A DNA stretch of 64,000 nucleotides from Confluentibacter lentus (GCF_002806995.1 NZ_NIHE01000009.1:1-64000), one strand, 5' to 3'. Shown: positions 29,136 through 38,841, counted from the first letter of the stretch. Notes: generated by a model from the sequence alone, not told the origin. Program-made: numbers and translations.

Positions 29136-29240
29136 ATGGAATCAATGAACGACAAAAATAAAGCATTACAGGAAAGCTTGCAACAATTTTGTGGCACGGA
29201 ACAATTTTTCAAATTGCTATTGATACGGGCTGGGGTTTGA
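29136..29240 (+). pseudogene. N-terminal stub of a DUF6876-like mobile-element gene
   Basis: A 34-codon frame (MESMNDKNKALQES start) ends with TGA. The stretch LQQFCGTEQFFK looks like the opening of DUF6876 proteins, which often sit near ssb in Bacteroidota conjugative elements; the rest is missing. A short stop-containing tail leads into unrelated sequence. This marks the right-hand limit of the element remnant. Confidence 0.55.
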
Positions 29241-29442
29241 ACCTATTATGCCTATACCAGATATATCAAGGGATCTATTAATTGATATAATTCTTGTTGA
29301 CCATTTGTGAACCTTAGTTTGTTTTAAAAAATGTTAAATAAACTTTCGTTGAAACAAATATAATAATTTCAGTATAAAATAGATTTCTTTTATGGTACTT
29401 GGATCTTTTGGAAAAAAGAATAAATTGACATTTATACTGGAA

Positions 29443-30445
29443 CTATTCATTTAAAAGAAAAGATTCTAATTTCTCAACCATTTCTGTATTCTCATAATAA
29501 AAAGGAATACGCTGGTGAATATCTGTAGGCAAAATATTCAAAATACGTGTATGACCATTGGTTACTTTTCCGCCAGCTTGCTCAGCAATAAATGCAATTG
29601 GGTTTGCTTCATAAAGCAATCGTAATTTACCCTCTTTGTTCTCAGTGCTGTTTGGATATAAATAAATATCCCCTTTTAACAATGTTTCTATGAAAATTGA
29701 AGACTATAGAACCAATATATCTAGCAGAATATGGGGGTTCACCTTCTTCTTTTTGGCAATATTTAGTGCAGTTTTTTACGCCTTGAGGAAAATGTGAATA
29801 GTTTCCCTCATTAACGGAATAAATGTTTCCTTTAGCGGTGATTTTAATATTTAGATGTGATAAATAATAAGAGCCAATAGCGGGGGTTTAGTGTTAAACC
29901 ATTTTCACAATTTCCTGTGGTGTATACAAGCATGGTTGAAGTGACATAAATAATATATCCTACCGCGATTTGTGCGCTGCCTGGTTCTAAAAAATCCTTT
30001 AGTTCTACAGGGTTTCAATGAGTGTAATTCTTCTGGAAACAGAAAAAATAGTTCCAATAGATACATTAACATCAATATTTGTTGAACCATCTAAATTATC
30101 CATTAAATCAACGTATTTTCCGTTATTTGATGCATCGCTGCCATGTAGAGGGATAAAATCTTTAACTTCTTCAGAACCAATACCACAGGCTATATCTCTG
30201 TTTTTTATAGCTTGAATGAATTTTTCGTTGGCAAATACATCAAATTTTTGTTGATTTTATCCCTGTATGTTAACATCGCCTGCACCTCCAATAATATCAA
30301 CCAAACCTGCTTTATTAACTTCGTAGTTTACCATTTTTGCTGCTAACCTGATGCTATTTAACAGCTTGGAGAGCTCTCCAGTTGAGTAAGGAAAAGACGC
30401 TTGATTTTTAATAATAAATTCACCTAACGTTGTAATCTTTTCCAT
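29443..30445 (-). pseudogene. fbp: Class I fructose-1,6-bisphosphatase pseudogene
   Basis: Near-complete length (about 1003 bp) but broken. From 30445 the frame reads a proper FBPase N-terminus to residue 62, where GAA has become TAA (within NIQG-stop-NQQK). It then continues in frame with the metal-site region [20 protein letters not shown] before frameshifts at about 30010, 29890 and 29695; the C-terminus is in a third frame (29443-29682). FBPase is gluconeogenic, so its place behind rhamnose catabolism (which yields DHAP) is sensible. A functional copy should exist elsewhere. Confidence 0.9.
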
Positions 30446-30475
30446 AATAATATGTATGTTTTTTGCTGAAAAGAA

Positions 30476-31882
30476 TTATCGTTGAAATTGCTTACTAAAT
30501 ACAAGAAACATAACACCACATAGTAACCATGCTGGCAATGTTACAAATGATAAAAACACATCAAATTGAACCGATATAAAATAGAATAAACCAAAACTTA
30601 TAGCCCAAGCAAACAATACTGATTTATTGAACTTAATATTGGCAACTTCAGCATAATTTTTAACAATACCTGCTTGTTCATGAAAGAAATGTTCAAAAAC
30701 TATTACAGCTCCAAAAGGCGCTAAAATAAAACCGTAAAGAGCAACAAAACCTAAAAGTTTCATGGCAAAAGCAGGGAATAAACCAGCAATTGTAGCAATT
30801 GTCCCTGCTAGAATAGTAACCTTTGCTGTTGATAGTTTTGGTAAAATAGCTTGGAAGGCTAAACCCGCTCTGTAAATGGTTGGGTTTGCAGTTGTCCAAC
30901 CTGCCAATACCACAGCAATAATCCCAAAAACACCAATGGCATTATAAGCTAATGGACCTGGTGCTACTGGAGGTGCTTCACCGTTTGATAAAAAGGCTTG
31001 TGCTTCGGGGGAATTTAAATATACTGCATATAGTAAACAGGCTGCTATCCACGCGATGTAATGACCTATATACATCCCCGCAGCGGTAGTCCATCCTGAA
31101 CTTGCTTTTTTTGCAAAACGGAATACTGATAAATCGGACATCCCAATATGCATGGCAGCATTGGCAAACCAAGACCAGATAACAACATGCCAAAACGTGT
31201 ATTTTATTTGACCAGGAAAAGGATCTCTACCTTGACCCCAAATATCCCAAAATTGAGAATAGCTAGACACACCCAATTGGTTTAAGGCAACAACACCACA
31301 AGCTAAAAAAGCCAAAACAATAATAGGGGACATCCAATTGGCAGCTTTAGATACCGTATCATAACCACGTGCTGCGATTATAGATATTACAGCGCCAATA
31401 GCTATTACAATAATAACCCAAGTAGCACCATTGGGAAGTGTATCTTCTAGTTTTGGCATAGGCATATCAAATGGGATACCGACAGCGGTAGCAGATACCG
31501 TTATCATGGAACCCGCTAAAAAACAAAACAAAATACCGTTAGCTAAGTTGTAGCCAGTAACTAAGTTTTTTCCACAAATTTTTTCTAACTGAAAATATAA
31601 AGTCAATCTATTTTTAAAAGCAATTTCAGCAGTTAAATACCTCCAACATAATACGGCCAATAAATTCCCTAATAATAACCCGACTATCAAGTCAAAGGCA
31701 CTAACACCTGCCGTTAAGAACAGTGGTCCAATCATGAATTCCGTACCAGCAGCATGTTCTCCAGCATACATACCTAAAAAGCTTTTCCAACTTTTTAATT
31801 TTGATTGTGGTACGGGTGTTCTTTCAAATTCGCCTCCCGCATTTTCTTCAATTATCTCTTTTTCAATACTTACTTGGCTCAT
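30476..31882 (-). CDS. NCS1-family (cytosine/purine permease-like) transporter
   Basis: 468 residues with about 12 membrane helices and the family opening (WKSFLGMYAGEHAAGTEF; GVSAFDLIVGLLLGNLLAV). It carries the APC/NCS1 fold with WANPTIYRAGLAFQ-type conserved helix 8 residues (TTANPTIYR). The usual NCS1 cargoes are nucleobases and hydantoins, but it is embedded in the rhamnose operon, 34 bp after the lactate dehydrogenase, with no RhaT-type symporter in sight. I infer a role in rhamnose uptake or export of an intermediate. Strict cargo is unknown. Confidence 0.88.
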   Translation of the reverse strand: MSQVSIEKEIIEENAGGEFERTPVPQSKLKSWKSFLGMYAGEHAAGTEFMIGPLFLTAGVSAFDLIVGLLLGNLLAVLCWRYLTAEIAFKNRLTLYFQLEKICGKNLVTGYNLANGILFCFLAGSMITVSATAVGIPFDMPMPKLEDTLPNGATWVIIVIAIGAVISIIAARGYDTVSKAANWMSPIIVLAFLACGVVALNQLGVSSYSQFWDIWGQGRDPFPGQIKYTFWHVVIWSWFANAAMHIGMSDLSVFRFAKKASSGWTTAAGMYIGHYIAWIAACLLYAVYLNSPEAQAFLSNGEAPPVAPGPLAYNAIGVFGIIAVVLAGWTTANPTIYRAGLAFQAILPKLSTAKVTILAGTIATIAGLFPAFAMKLLGFVALYGFILAPFGAVIVFEHFFHEQAGIVKNYAEVANIKFNKSVLFAWAISFGLFYFISVQFDVFLSFVTLPAWLLCGVMFLVFSKQFQR

Positions 31883-31916
31883 ATAGTTTGGTTATATTTA
31901 GTTAATTGGATATTGT

Positions 31917-33065
31917 TTATTTTATTAAATGATTTGGGAAATCTTTTGTGTTTTCGCAACAAAGTTGCTCCATAACTTGTTGTAATTCTGTTTTTAATAA
32001 CGATATGGTATGGTTGCCACCTTTTTTTCCCAAAGCTGAAACACCATACATAAAGGAGCGCCCCATAAAGGTGAACTTTGCACCACTCGCCATGGCTCTT
32101 GCTACATCAGGACCAGAACGGATTCCACTGTCCATCATGACTTCTATTTGATCACCATATTTTTCAGCAATTGTAGCTAAAGGTTTAATAGTTGATTGTC
32201 CTGCATCCAGCTGTCGGCCTCCATGATTAGAAACAATAATACCATCTATTCCCAAGCCAATAGCTTCCTCAGCATCATATTCAGAGGCTACTCCTTTTAA
32301 TACGAGTTTTCCCTTCCACATATCGCGAATGGGTTTTATTTTTTCTTCATTCAACCTGCCGCTAAAGGTTTGATCCATAAATTTACCTAGCTGTTTTAAA
32401 TCCAATCCTTTGGGCATATATGGTATTAGGGTTTCAAAATTTGGTTGTCCGTGTTTTAAGGTTTCTAGTGCCCAATTTGGTTTGCCTAATACTTGTAATA
32501 TATTATTTAAAGACATTTTTGGAGGCATTGCCAAACCGTTTCGGATGTCTCTAGGTCTAAAACCAAAAGTAGGCACATCGCATAAAATAACAAGTACAGG
32601 GCATTCTGCCGCAGCTGCACGATTTATAATATCGTCTCTTAATCTGTCTTCGGTAGGGTGATACAACTGAAACCAAGCTTTCCCTTCTGTAAGTTCACTT
32701 GCTCGCTCAATGCTTGTTGTAGTAACCGTACTCAAAATAAAGGGAATGTTGTGCTCAAATGCTGCCTTTGCTAATATTTCTGGCGAATTGGGCCACATTA
32801 AGCCTTGCAGGCCCACTGGAGCTATACCAAATGGTGCATCATATTCAATACCAAATAATTTAGTTTTAAGTGATGAGCCGTTATGTGCCTTTAAGTAGTT
32901 TGGCCTTAGTTGTACATCTCTAAGTTCAGAAGTGTTTCTAAGTAAATTTACATCTTCGTTACAACCTCCATCTAAATACTCAAAAGCAAATTTTGGGATT
33001 TTCTTTTGAGCTCTAGAACGTAAATCATCAATAGAAGGGTATCGTGTATCAAATTTCCTTGCCAT
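31917..33065 (-). CDS. lldD: FMN-dependent alpha-hydroxy acid (L-lactate) dehydrogenase
   Basis: 382 residues, family length. Oxidises L-2-hydroxy acids, L-lactate here, with FMN and probably passes electrons to quinone. Motifs: the flavin region APVGLQGLMWP, QLYHP, a Lys in the KGVAS segment, the catalytic SNHGGRQLDAG, and a phosphate-binding DSGIRSGPDVARA. It lies 4 bp after the kinase. L-lactate is the product of lactaldehyde oxidation by the SDR half of the aldolase, so this gene closes the route from rhamnose to pyruvate. A glycolate-type substrate is less likely. Confidence 0.9.
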   Translation of the reverse strand: MARKFDTRYPSIDDLRSRAQKKIPKFAFEYLDGGCNEDVNLLRNTSELRDVQLRPNYLKAHNGSSLKTKLFGIEYDAPFGIAPVGLQGLMWPNSPEILAKAAFEHNIPFILSTVTTTSIERASELTEGKAWFQLYHPTEDRLRDDIINRAAAAECPVLVILCDVPTFGFRPRDIRNGLAMPPKMSLNNILQVLGKPNWALETLKHGQPNFETLIPYMPKGLDLKQLGKFMDQTFSGRLNEEKIKPIRDMWKGKLVLKGVASEYDAEEAIGLGIDGIIVSNHGGRQLDAGQSTIKPLATIAEKYGDQIEVMMDSGIRSGPDVARAMASGAKFTFMGRSFMYGVSALGKKGGNHTISLLKTELQQVMEQLCCENTKDFPNHLIK

Positions 33066-33069
33066 ACGC

Positions 33070-34440
33070 TTATTTTATTATAAAAGGCACATGCTTTTTT
33101 AGTGAATAGTTCTTTTTAAGGAATTTAGAACTCAATGCTTTATCTGAAATTGAAATGGCAGCTCCTAAAGCAGAGCCCAATGAAGAATCAGTCGTTCTTA
33201 GTTTCATATTCCTAAAATGGTGTGATAGTAGTTTTACAAACAAATCGTTGTCGCTAAAACCGCCATCTATGTATAATCTTTTAATCTTGTCGTCTCCAAT
33301 AACTTCTTTGATGCTTTTTATTTGTAACAGCACCAGTTCCGTCATTAATTGATGGTAAGCATCTTTAAATTTTGAGTAAGGTATTTTAGTTTCAGAAGGC
33401 ATATCGCTATCCGTTAAACTTTCCCATTTGAACATATGTTTGAAATCTTTATTAATTTCAGCATAGGTATCATAATCAAATTTCACATGGCGGTGAAAAT
33501 CTTCAGCAACACCAAAATGCTTATCTAATTTTTTAACCTGAATTTTATATTCATTCCCTAAAAACAAGCGGGTTGCTTTTACAGGTTGACCATTGATACG
33601 CATGTAGTTTATAGAATCTTTATCATGTGTATCTTCAATAATTGGATGGTCTGTAAAAGGGTTTAAAGTGATGCTCCAGGTTCCTGTAGAAACCAAAACG
33701 AACTTTTTCTTAACACTTCTTGCATAAGGTAATAATGCCGAAGAACTATCGTGAATACCCACACCTATATTGATGCGTTTTCCATTATAGTTCATGTTTA
33801 CACTTGTTTCACTAGAAACGATAGTGGGCAATATATTGTTCAGTTCTTCTTTGTAAACCCATGCATGGTAATCTTTTTTAGTATAATCCCAAAGTGCCGT
33901 GTGGCAACCAATACTGGTATATTCACTTAATGGAATACCCGTAAAAACATAACTAATGTATTGTGGTAGATGCAATGAATATTTGATTTTTTTAAAAACT
34001 TCTGGTTTGCTATATTTTAACCAATAAAGTTGTAAGCCTGAATTCAAAAGACTTAAATCGAAACAACCTGTCTTTTTTAAGAATTCTTCTTTAGGACCAT
34101 ATTTTTCTAAAAAGGAATCTATGATACTTTTATCGATAGGTTTTGTATAATTGTATAACGGTGTAAGGACTTCGCCATTTTCATCTAAATGAACAAAACT
34201 AGCACCATAGGTTGAAAAGTTTATGGCTTTTACATTGAATTCCGATGCTTTAAGAATGTTCTCAAACACACTTTTTAACCAATGTTGAAGTGCTGGTAAG
34301 TTTTCGGTAGGAAAACCATCTTCATCTTCAATTTCATCAAAGTGAATGTATTCTTTATAAACCTCTTTATAATCTTTATCAAATAGAAAGAACTTTTTGT
34401 TGGTTTTCCCTATGTCAAATACAGCTGTTACGTATATCAT
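33070..34440 (-). CDS. rhaB: FGGY-family carbohydrate kinase, probable rhamnulokinase
   Basis: 456 residues. Actin-like ATPase fold: N-terminal phosphate loop DIGKTNKKFFLFD (about 8-20), a GTWSITLN segment (about 252), and the C-terminal adenosine motif YIDGGFSDNDLFVKLL (about 390). The sequence differs from enterobacterial RhaB, but its place between the rhamnose isomerase and lactate dehydrogenase makes L-rhamnulose the obvious substrate. It starts 9 bp after the isomerase. Other ketoses (fuculose) cannot be excluded. Confidence 0.88.
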   Translation of the reverse strand: MIYVTAVFDIGKTNKKFFLFDKDYKEVYKEYIHFDEIEDEDGFPTENLPALQHWLKSVFENILKASEFNVKAINFSTYGASFVHLDENGEVLTPLYNYTKPIDKSIIDSFLEKYGPKEEFLKKTGCFDLSLLNSGLQLYWLKYSKPEVFKKIKYSLHLPQYISYVFTGIPLSEYTSIGCHTALWDYTKKDYHAWVYKEELNNILPTIVSSETSVNMNYNGKRINIGVGIHDSSSALLPYARSVKKKFVLVSTGTWSITLNPFTDHPIIEDTHDKDSINYMRINGQPVKATRLFLGNEYKIQVKKLDKHFGVAEDFHRHVKFDYDTYAEINKDFKHMFKWESLTDSDMPSETKIPYSKFKDAYHQLMTELVLLQIKSIKEVIGDDKIKRLYIDGGFSDNDLFVKLLSHHFRNMKLRTTDSSLGSALGAAISISDKALSSKFLKKNYSLKKHVPFIIK

Positions 34441-34449
34441 GCCAAACTA

Positions 34450-35730
34450 TTATAAACCTGTTGCTACGCTATTTTTCCCTCTTTCTTTTATTAATGAATT
34501 TCTAACATCTAAAGAACGATACGCTTGAATCGGGCTTAACGCACCACCTCGTTCCAATCTCGCTTTTGATAATAATGGACGTACATCGGTTCTATAAGCA
34601 TCTTGCAAAATTTCCTGGCATTTAACCACGTCATTATTTAATTGCGCCGTTTTCAATAAATCTTGATTAACTAAAAGTGCTTTCGCATAAGCTTCTTGAA
34701 TGGCTTCTAATGATTGTATTAAATCTTCCAAAGGATCTTTTACGTTGTGACTGGCATCAATCATCCAAGCCAAATCTGGGTTTTGTGGATTGTTTTCCAT
34801 ACCATAAACCAATTCATTAAAAATAAGGAATAAGGCATAAGGTTTGATGCTTCCAACGGTTAAATCGTCATCACCATATTTACTATCATTAAAGTGAAAA
34901 CCACCTAGTTTTCCTTTTAATTGTAAAATAGAAACAATTTGTTCTATGTTGCTATTTGGAAGGTGGTGTCCTAAATCGACCAATGTAAATGCTTTTTCTC
35001 CACACTCGTTGGCCAGCATTAATGATGCTCCCCAATCTTGAATAACGGTACTATAAAAGTTTGGTTCGTATGGTTTGTACTCAATTAATAACTTCCAATC
35101 ATCTGACACCCCTTGGTAAATAGCTTTTAAACTATCTTGTGTATTTTGAAAAGCCGTTTGAAAATTGTTTTGACCAGGAAAGCAAGATCCATCTGCCAAC
35201 CAAACGGTTAAGGCTTTTGAACCTAATTTATTTCCAATGTTTATAACATCTAAGTTATGCTGAATGGCTTGTTGCCTAACCGCTTCACTTGTACTACTTA
35301 AAGAACCGTATTTATAACTTTCTTTAGCATTTTTCTGGTCTTGAAAGGTGTTGGAATTTACAGCATCAAATTTAATATCCAACGCACTCGCTAATTCTTT
35401 AATTGCGCTGTAATCTTGAGGAATGTCCCAAGGGATATGAAGTGAAACGGCACCTGCAGTTTTAGTTAAAGCATGTAAAATACCAACATCTTCAATTTTT
35501 TGTTCTAAGTTTGAAGGTTCTCCAAAAAACGAAAAACGTCCAAAACGTGTTCCACCTGCACCCAATGCCCAACTTGGAATGGCCACTTGAAAGTCTTGTA
35601 ATTTTTTTATAATTGAATTAACATTCACGCCTTTTTTTGACAAGCTATTTGATAAAAAATCGAAATGTTCTTGGTGCGATTGTAAGTCTTTACTATTTGT
35701 ATCTTGTATTTGATTCGGTACTATTTTCAT
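34450..35730 (-). CDS. rhaI: L-rhamnose isomerase, RhaI type
   Basis: 426 residues: a xylose-isomerase-like TIM barrel of the Pseudomonas-type L-rhamnose isomerase family rather than E. coli RhaA. Metal-binding acidic residues are visible in LIEYKPYEPNFYS, LVDLGHHLPNSNIEQIV and LGGFHFNDSKYGDDDL. It converts L-rhamnose to L-rhamnulose. It is the second gene of the operon (162 bp after the aldolase) and overlaps nothing; the kinase follows 9 bp later. A sugar isomerase of wider specificity is possible. Confidence 0.92.
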   Translation of the reverse strand: MKIVPNQIQDTNSKDLQSHQEHFDFLSNSLSKKGVNVNSIIKKLQDFQVAIPSWALGAGGTRFGRFSFFGEPSNLEQKIEDVGILHALTKTAGAVSLHIPWDIPQDYSAIKELASALDIKFDAVNSNTFQDQKNAKESYKYGSLSSTSEAVRQQAIQHNLDVINIGNKLGSKALTVWLADGSCFPGQNNFQTAFQNTQDSLKAIYQGVSDDWKLLIEYKPYEPNFYSTVIQDWGASLMLANECGEKAFTLVDLGHHLPNSNIEQIVSILQLKGKLGGFHFNDSKYGDDDLTVGSIKPYALFLIFNELVYGMENNPQNPDLAWMIDASHNVKDPLEDLIQSLEAIQEAYAKALLVNQDLLKTAQLNNDVVKCQEILQDAYRTDVRPLLSKARLERGGALSPIQAYRSLDVRNSLIKERGKNSVATGL

Positions 35731-35892
35731 GAGCTGGTAATTTTATTTTAAATGATAATTACATCTGTATTGTTTAAAAATTTCTATGATAACAAGAAAC
35801 CCTTTTTAGAAGTTTTTTTAAAAAACTCCCATAAATACTTTTAAAAATATGCTAAGGAAGTTTTCAACAAACTAAAACTAACTCAAAATGTT

Positions 35893-37998
35893 TTATCTAA
35901 CAAATGCGTTGGCCATTCCACCATCAACATTTATTATGTTTCCTGTAGATTTATCTAGAATTCCCACGAAAATAAAAACGCCATTTGCAATATCAGCAGG
36001 GGTAATAATTTCATTTAATAAATTACGTTTTGCGTAAAATGCAGGTAATTCTTCAACAGTAATACCGTTTGCTTTGGCTCTACCTTCTGCCCAAGCACCT
36101 TCCCAAATTTTGCTACCTACAATAACGCCATCAGGGTTTACGGTGTTTACACGTACTTTATCTTTTGCTAATTCTGCAGCCAATAAGCGAACCATGTGTT
36201 GTTGTGCCGCTTTTGCGGTTCCATACGCCACATTGTTAGGGCCTGCAACTAATCCGTTTTTACTTGCAATGGAAATATAATCGCCACCTAAGCCTTGTTT
36301 ACGTGTAATTGCAGAGAATTGCTTTGCCAAATCAAACTGACCTTTTACTAAAATACTGTGTAAAATGTTCCAATCTTTATCAGTTGTATCTTCTAAAGCT
36401 TTAGAAATCGCTAAACCAGCACTGTGCACAACTATATCAACACCACCAAACTCTAAACATGCTTTTTTGTAAGCAGAAGCGATAGAATCTGTATTTGTTA
36501 CATCACAAACAGCATACGTAGAAACGTCTCTTTTATAAGTTGCATTGGCTTCAATTAAACTTTGTTCGTTAATATCGGTTAATACAACAACAGCACCTTC
36601 AGCAGCTAATTTATCTGCAATTGCTTTACCAATACCACCACCAGCACCAGTTACAAAAGCAACTTTGCGAGATAACGGTTGTTCTTTTGGCATTCTAGAA
36701 AGTTTTGCTTCTTCTAGTAACCAATATTCAATATCAAACGCTTCTTGTCTTGGTAATGATGTATATGCTGTAATAACTTCAGCACCACGCATCACATTGA
36801 TAGCGTTTATGTAAAACTCACTTGCAACACGTGTAGTTTGTTTGTCTTTTGAAAAACTAAAAATACCAACACCCGGATAAATAATAATTACAGGATTCGG
36901 GTCGCGCATGGCAGGACTATTCGACTTTTTACAAGTGTTGTAATAGTCTGCGTATTCTTTTCTATATTGTTCAAAAGCTGGCACTAATTTTTCAAGAATG
37001 GCTTTTGAATCGGTTAAATCTTCATTTTTATCTAAAGTAAGAACCAAAGGTTGAATTTTTGTTCTTAAGAAATGGTCAGGACAAGACGTACCTAATGGTG
37101 CTAATCTAGCCAAATCATGACTGTTTATAAATTCCAGAACAACATCACTATCAGAAAAATGACCAATCATTCTTTTTTCAGAAGAACATAAACCTCTTAA
37201 TAAAGGCATTAACTGAGCTGCTTTTTCTAAACGTTCTTCTTTAGGAAGACTTTCTAGTTTTTTGCCTCCAAAAACAGAGCCTTTTTCTTTTATTTTGTTT
37301 TCAATATAGTCTGAAGCCATTTCAATAACTTCTAAACTATTCATATAGCATTCATAAGATGTATCACCCCAAGTAAATAAACCGTGGCTACCTAAAACGA
37401 TGCCGCGAATTCCTGGATTATCAGCTAAACATTTTTCAAGTTGTAAACCTAAATCAAAACCAGGACGTTGCCAAGGCACCCAACCCATATTATCACCCCA
37501 AATCTCTTTAGTTACTTTTTCACTGTCTTTAGCGGCAGCAACAGCAATTAAAGCATCTGGATGTAAATGGTCAATATGGGCAAATGGTAACAAACCATGA
37601 AGCGGTGTATCAATAGATGGTGCTTTACTGTCTAAGTCATAAATACAATGGTTAAATAGTTCAACCATACGGTCTTCATCACTTAAACCTCCATAAACTT
37701 TCTTTAAATCTCGCAATCTATCAGTATACAAACCAGCAATTCCAGAACGTGTTAAAGAACCAATATCACCACCGGAACCTTTTACCCACATCACTTCAAC
37801 GTCTTCATTGGTTAAAGGATCTTTTTCGATGGTTTTACAGCTGGTGTTACCACCTCCATAATTTGTGATTTTTAAATCGGCTCCTAAAATGTTTGAACGG
37901 TATAAAAATAAAGCAACTTGGTCATCACCGAATGCATTTGCTCTTTCATTATCCCAAAGATAATCTACGTATTTAAATTTTTTTTCAAGTGTATTCAT
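35893..37998 (-). CDS. rhaEW: Bifunctional rhamnulose-1-phosphate aldolase / lactaldehyde dehydrogenase
   Basis: 701 residues. The N-terminal class II aldolase domain (about 1-420) shows VKGSGGDIGSLTRSG and the zinc-site FAHIDHLHPDALIA and SHGLFTWG. The C-terminal short-chain dehydrogenase (about 440-701) has TGAGGGIGKAIADKL and the YGTAK active-site tetrad. The aldolase splits L-rhamnulose-1-P to DHAP and L-lactaldehyde, and the SDR part oxidises the lactaldehyde to L-lactate. First gene of the operon, with site 1 and a -7 box 25-70 bp upstream. Confidence 0.95.
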   Translation of the reverse strand: MNTLEKKFKYVDYLWDNERANAFGDDQVALFLYRSNILGADLKITNYGGGNTSCKTIEKDPLTNEDVEVMWVKGSGGDIGSLTRSGIAGLYTDRLRDLKKVYGGLSDEDRMVELFNHCIYDLDSKAPSIDTPLHGLLPFAHIDHLHPDALIAVAAAKDSEKVTKEIWGDNMGWVPWQRPGFDLGLQLEKCLADNPGIRGIVLGSHGLFTWGDTSYECYMNSLEVIEMASDYIENKIKEKGSVFGGKKLESLPKEERLEKAAQLMPLLRGLCSSEKRMIGHFSDSDVVLEFINSHDLARLAPLGTSCPDHFLRTKIQPLVLTLDKNEDLTDSKAILEKLVPAFEQYRKEYADYYNTCKKSNSPAMRDPNPVIIIYPGVGIFSFSKDKQTTRVASEFYINAINVMRGAEVITAYTSLPRQEAFDIEYWLLEEAKLSRMPKEQPLSRKVAFVTGAGGGIGKAIADKLAAEGAVVVLTDINEQSLIEANATYKRDVSTYAVCDVTNTDSIASAYKKACLEFGGVDIVVHSAGLAISKALEDTTDKDWNILHSILVKGQFDLAKQFSAITRKQGLGGDYISIASKNGLVAGPNNVAYGTAKAAQQHMVRLLAAELAKDKVRVNTVNPDGVIVGSKIWEGAWAEGRAKANGITVEELPAFYAKRNLLNEIITPADIANGVFIFVGILDKSTGNIINVDGGMANAFVR

Positions 37999-38022
37999 GA
38001 GAATTATTAAAATATTTCAAAG

Positions 38023-38067
38023 TAAAATTAAATTATGAGAATAATGTTTCTATCCTGTACTGTACTG
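38023..38067 (-). promoter_or_regulatory. CAGGATAG-type tandem site with -7 box (site 1, rhamnose operon)
   Basis: On the minus strand: CAGTACAGTA (38067-38058) then CAGGATAGAA (38057-38048), 17 bp, then TAATTTTA (38030-38023). Predicted start of transcription is about 18 bases before the aldolase ATG. The proximal half-site is identical to that of site 2, and the -7 box too. Confidence 0.75.
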
Positions 38068-38342
38068 TTTATTAATATTTATTTACTATTTATTATTTTC
38101 ATAAAAAATAACAATATACATACCTTTATTAGTCAAGTTGTATTTTATAAAAGTTTTAAAATTCCATATCTGATAAATAATAATGCTCAATGGTTTAACG
38201 CCTTTTTGTATTTCTAGATTTCTTTTAGAGCGCACTAAATAATCAATATTGGAACTTTTGAACACCATATCTCGTATGTTTTAACTCTTAGTTAATTCTA
38301 TATTGCACTCGATATTTTTCAATAAAATAATACTGAAACTTT

Positions 38343-38708
38343 ATGGAAACTATAAACTACCTAGAAATTAACAAAAATTCAAGAATTCCAATGTATCAAC
38401 AAATTGTTGATTCAATAATAAATAACATTTCAAATAGGAACATTGTAATTAACGAGAAACTTCCATCTATTAATTTGATTAATGAGGATTTTTATTTGTC
38501 ACGAGATACCGTTCAGAAAGCCTACAACATATTGAAAGAACGAAACATTATTGTGTCTATTCCACGAAGATGCTATTATGTTACAAATATAGTAACAGCT
38601 CCTAAATTAAATGTGCTATTTTTAATTAATAAATTGAGTACATACAAGATGAGAATTCATAATTCTTTTCTTAACAAAATTGGCTCTGGTTATTTAGTCT
38701 ATTTTTAA
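38343..38708 (+). pseudogene. Truncated GntR-family regulator, divergent from the rhamnose operon
   Basis: 121 residues, against 348 for the paralogue at 49157-50203. The GntR winged helix (about 15-80; NSRIPMYQQIVDSIIN and EDFYLSRDTVQKAYNILKE) is intact in outline, but the wing reads IPRRCYY where the paralogue has IRGKGYY. The periplasmic-binding-like effector domain stops after about 35 residues (GSGYLVYF-stop). It is divergent from the rhamnose operon, the usual spot for its regulator, so it is probably a dead ancestral regulator. It may still bind DNA without an effector. Confidence 0.8.
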
Positions 38709-38725
38709 TCATTTCACTTTTTAAT

Positions 38726-38780
38726 CAGGATAGAGCAGGATAGAGCAGGATAGAAATTGGAGTTGTAACTTTTAATTTTA
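38726..38780 (+). promoter_or_regulatory. Triple CAGGATAG site with -7 box (site 2, sulfatase-GH78 fusion)
   Basis: Three perfect head-to-tail 10-mers: CAGGATAGAG (38726), CAGGATAGAG (38736), CAGGATAGAA (38746). Then 17 bp and TAATTTTA (38773-38780). The fusion ATG is at 38842, giving a 5' leader of about 50 bases. Confidence 0.78.
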
Positions 38781-38841
38781 TCACTTATCTATCTTATTTT
38801 TCAATTATTTATTCCAAATCAAAAGAAAATATAAATTATAT

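Noticed and set aside
38035-38268. Two small overlapping frames on opposite strands
   Set aside because: They cover the rhamnose-operon promoter region and are AT-rich noise.
38726-38755. Triple 10-bp repeat as a CRISPR or minisatellite
   Set aside because: There are no spacers, only three units, and the same unit appears in pairs at four other promoters with fixed distance to a -7 box.
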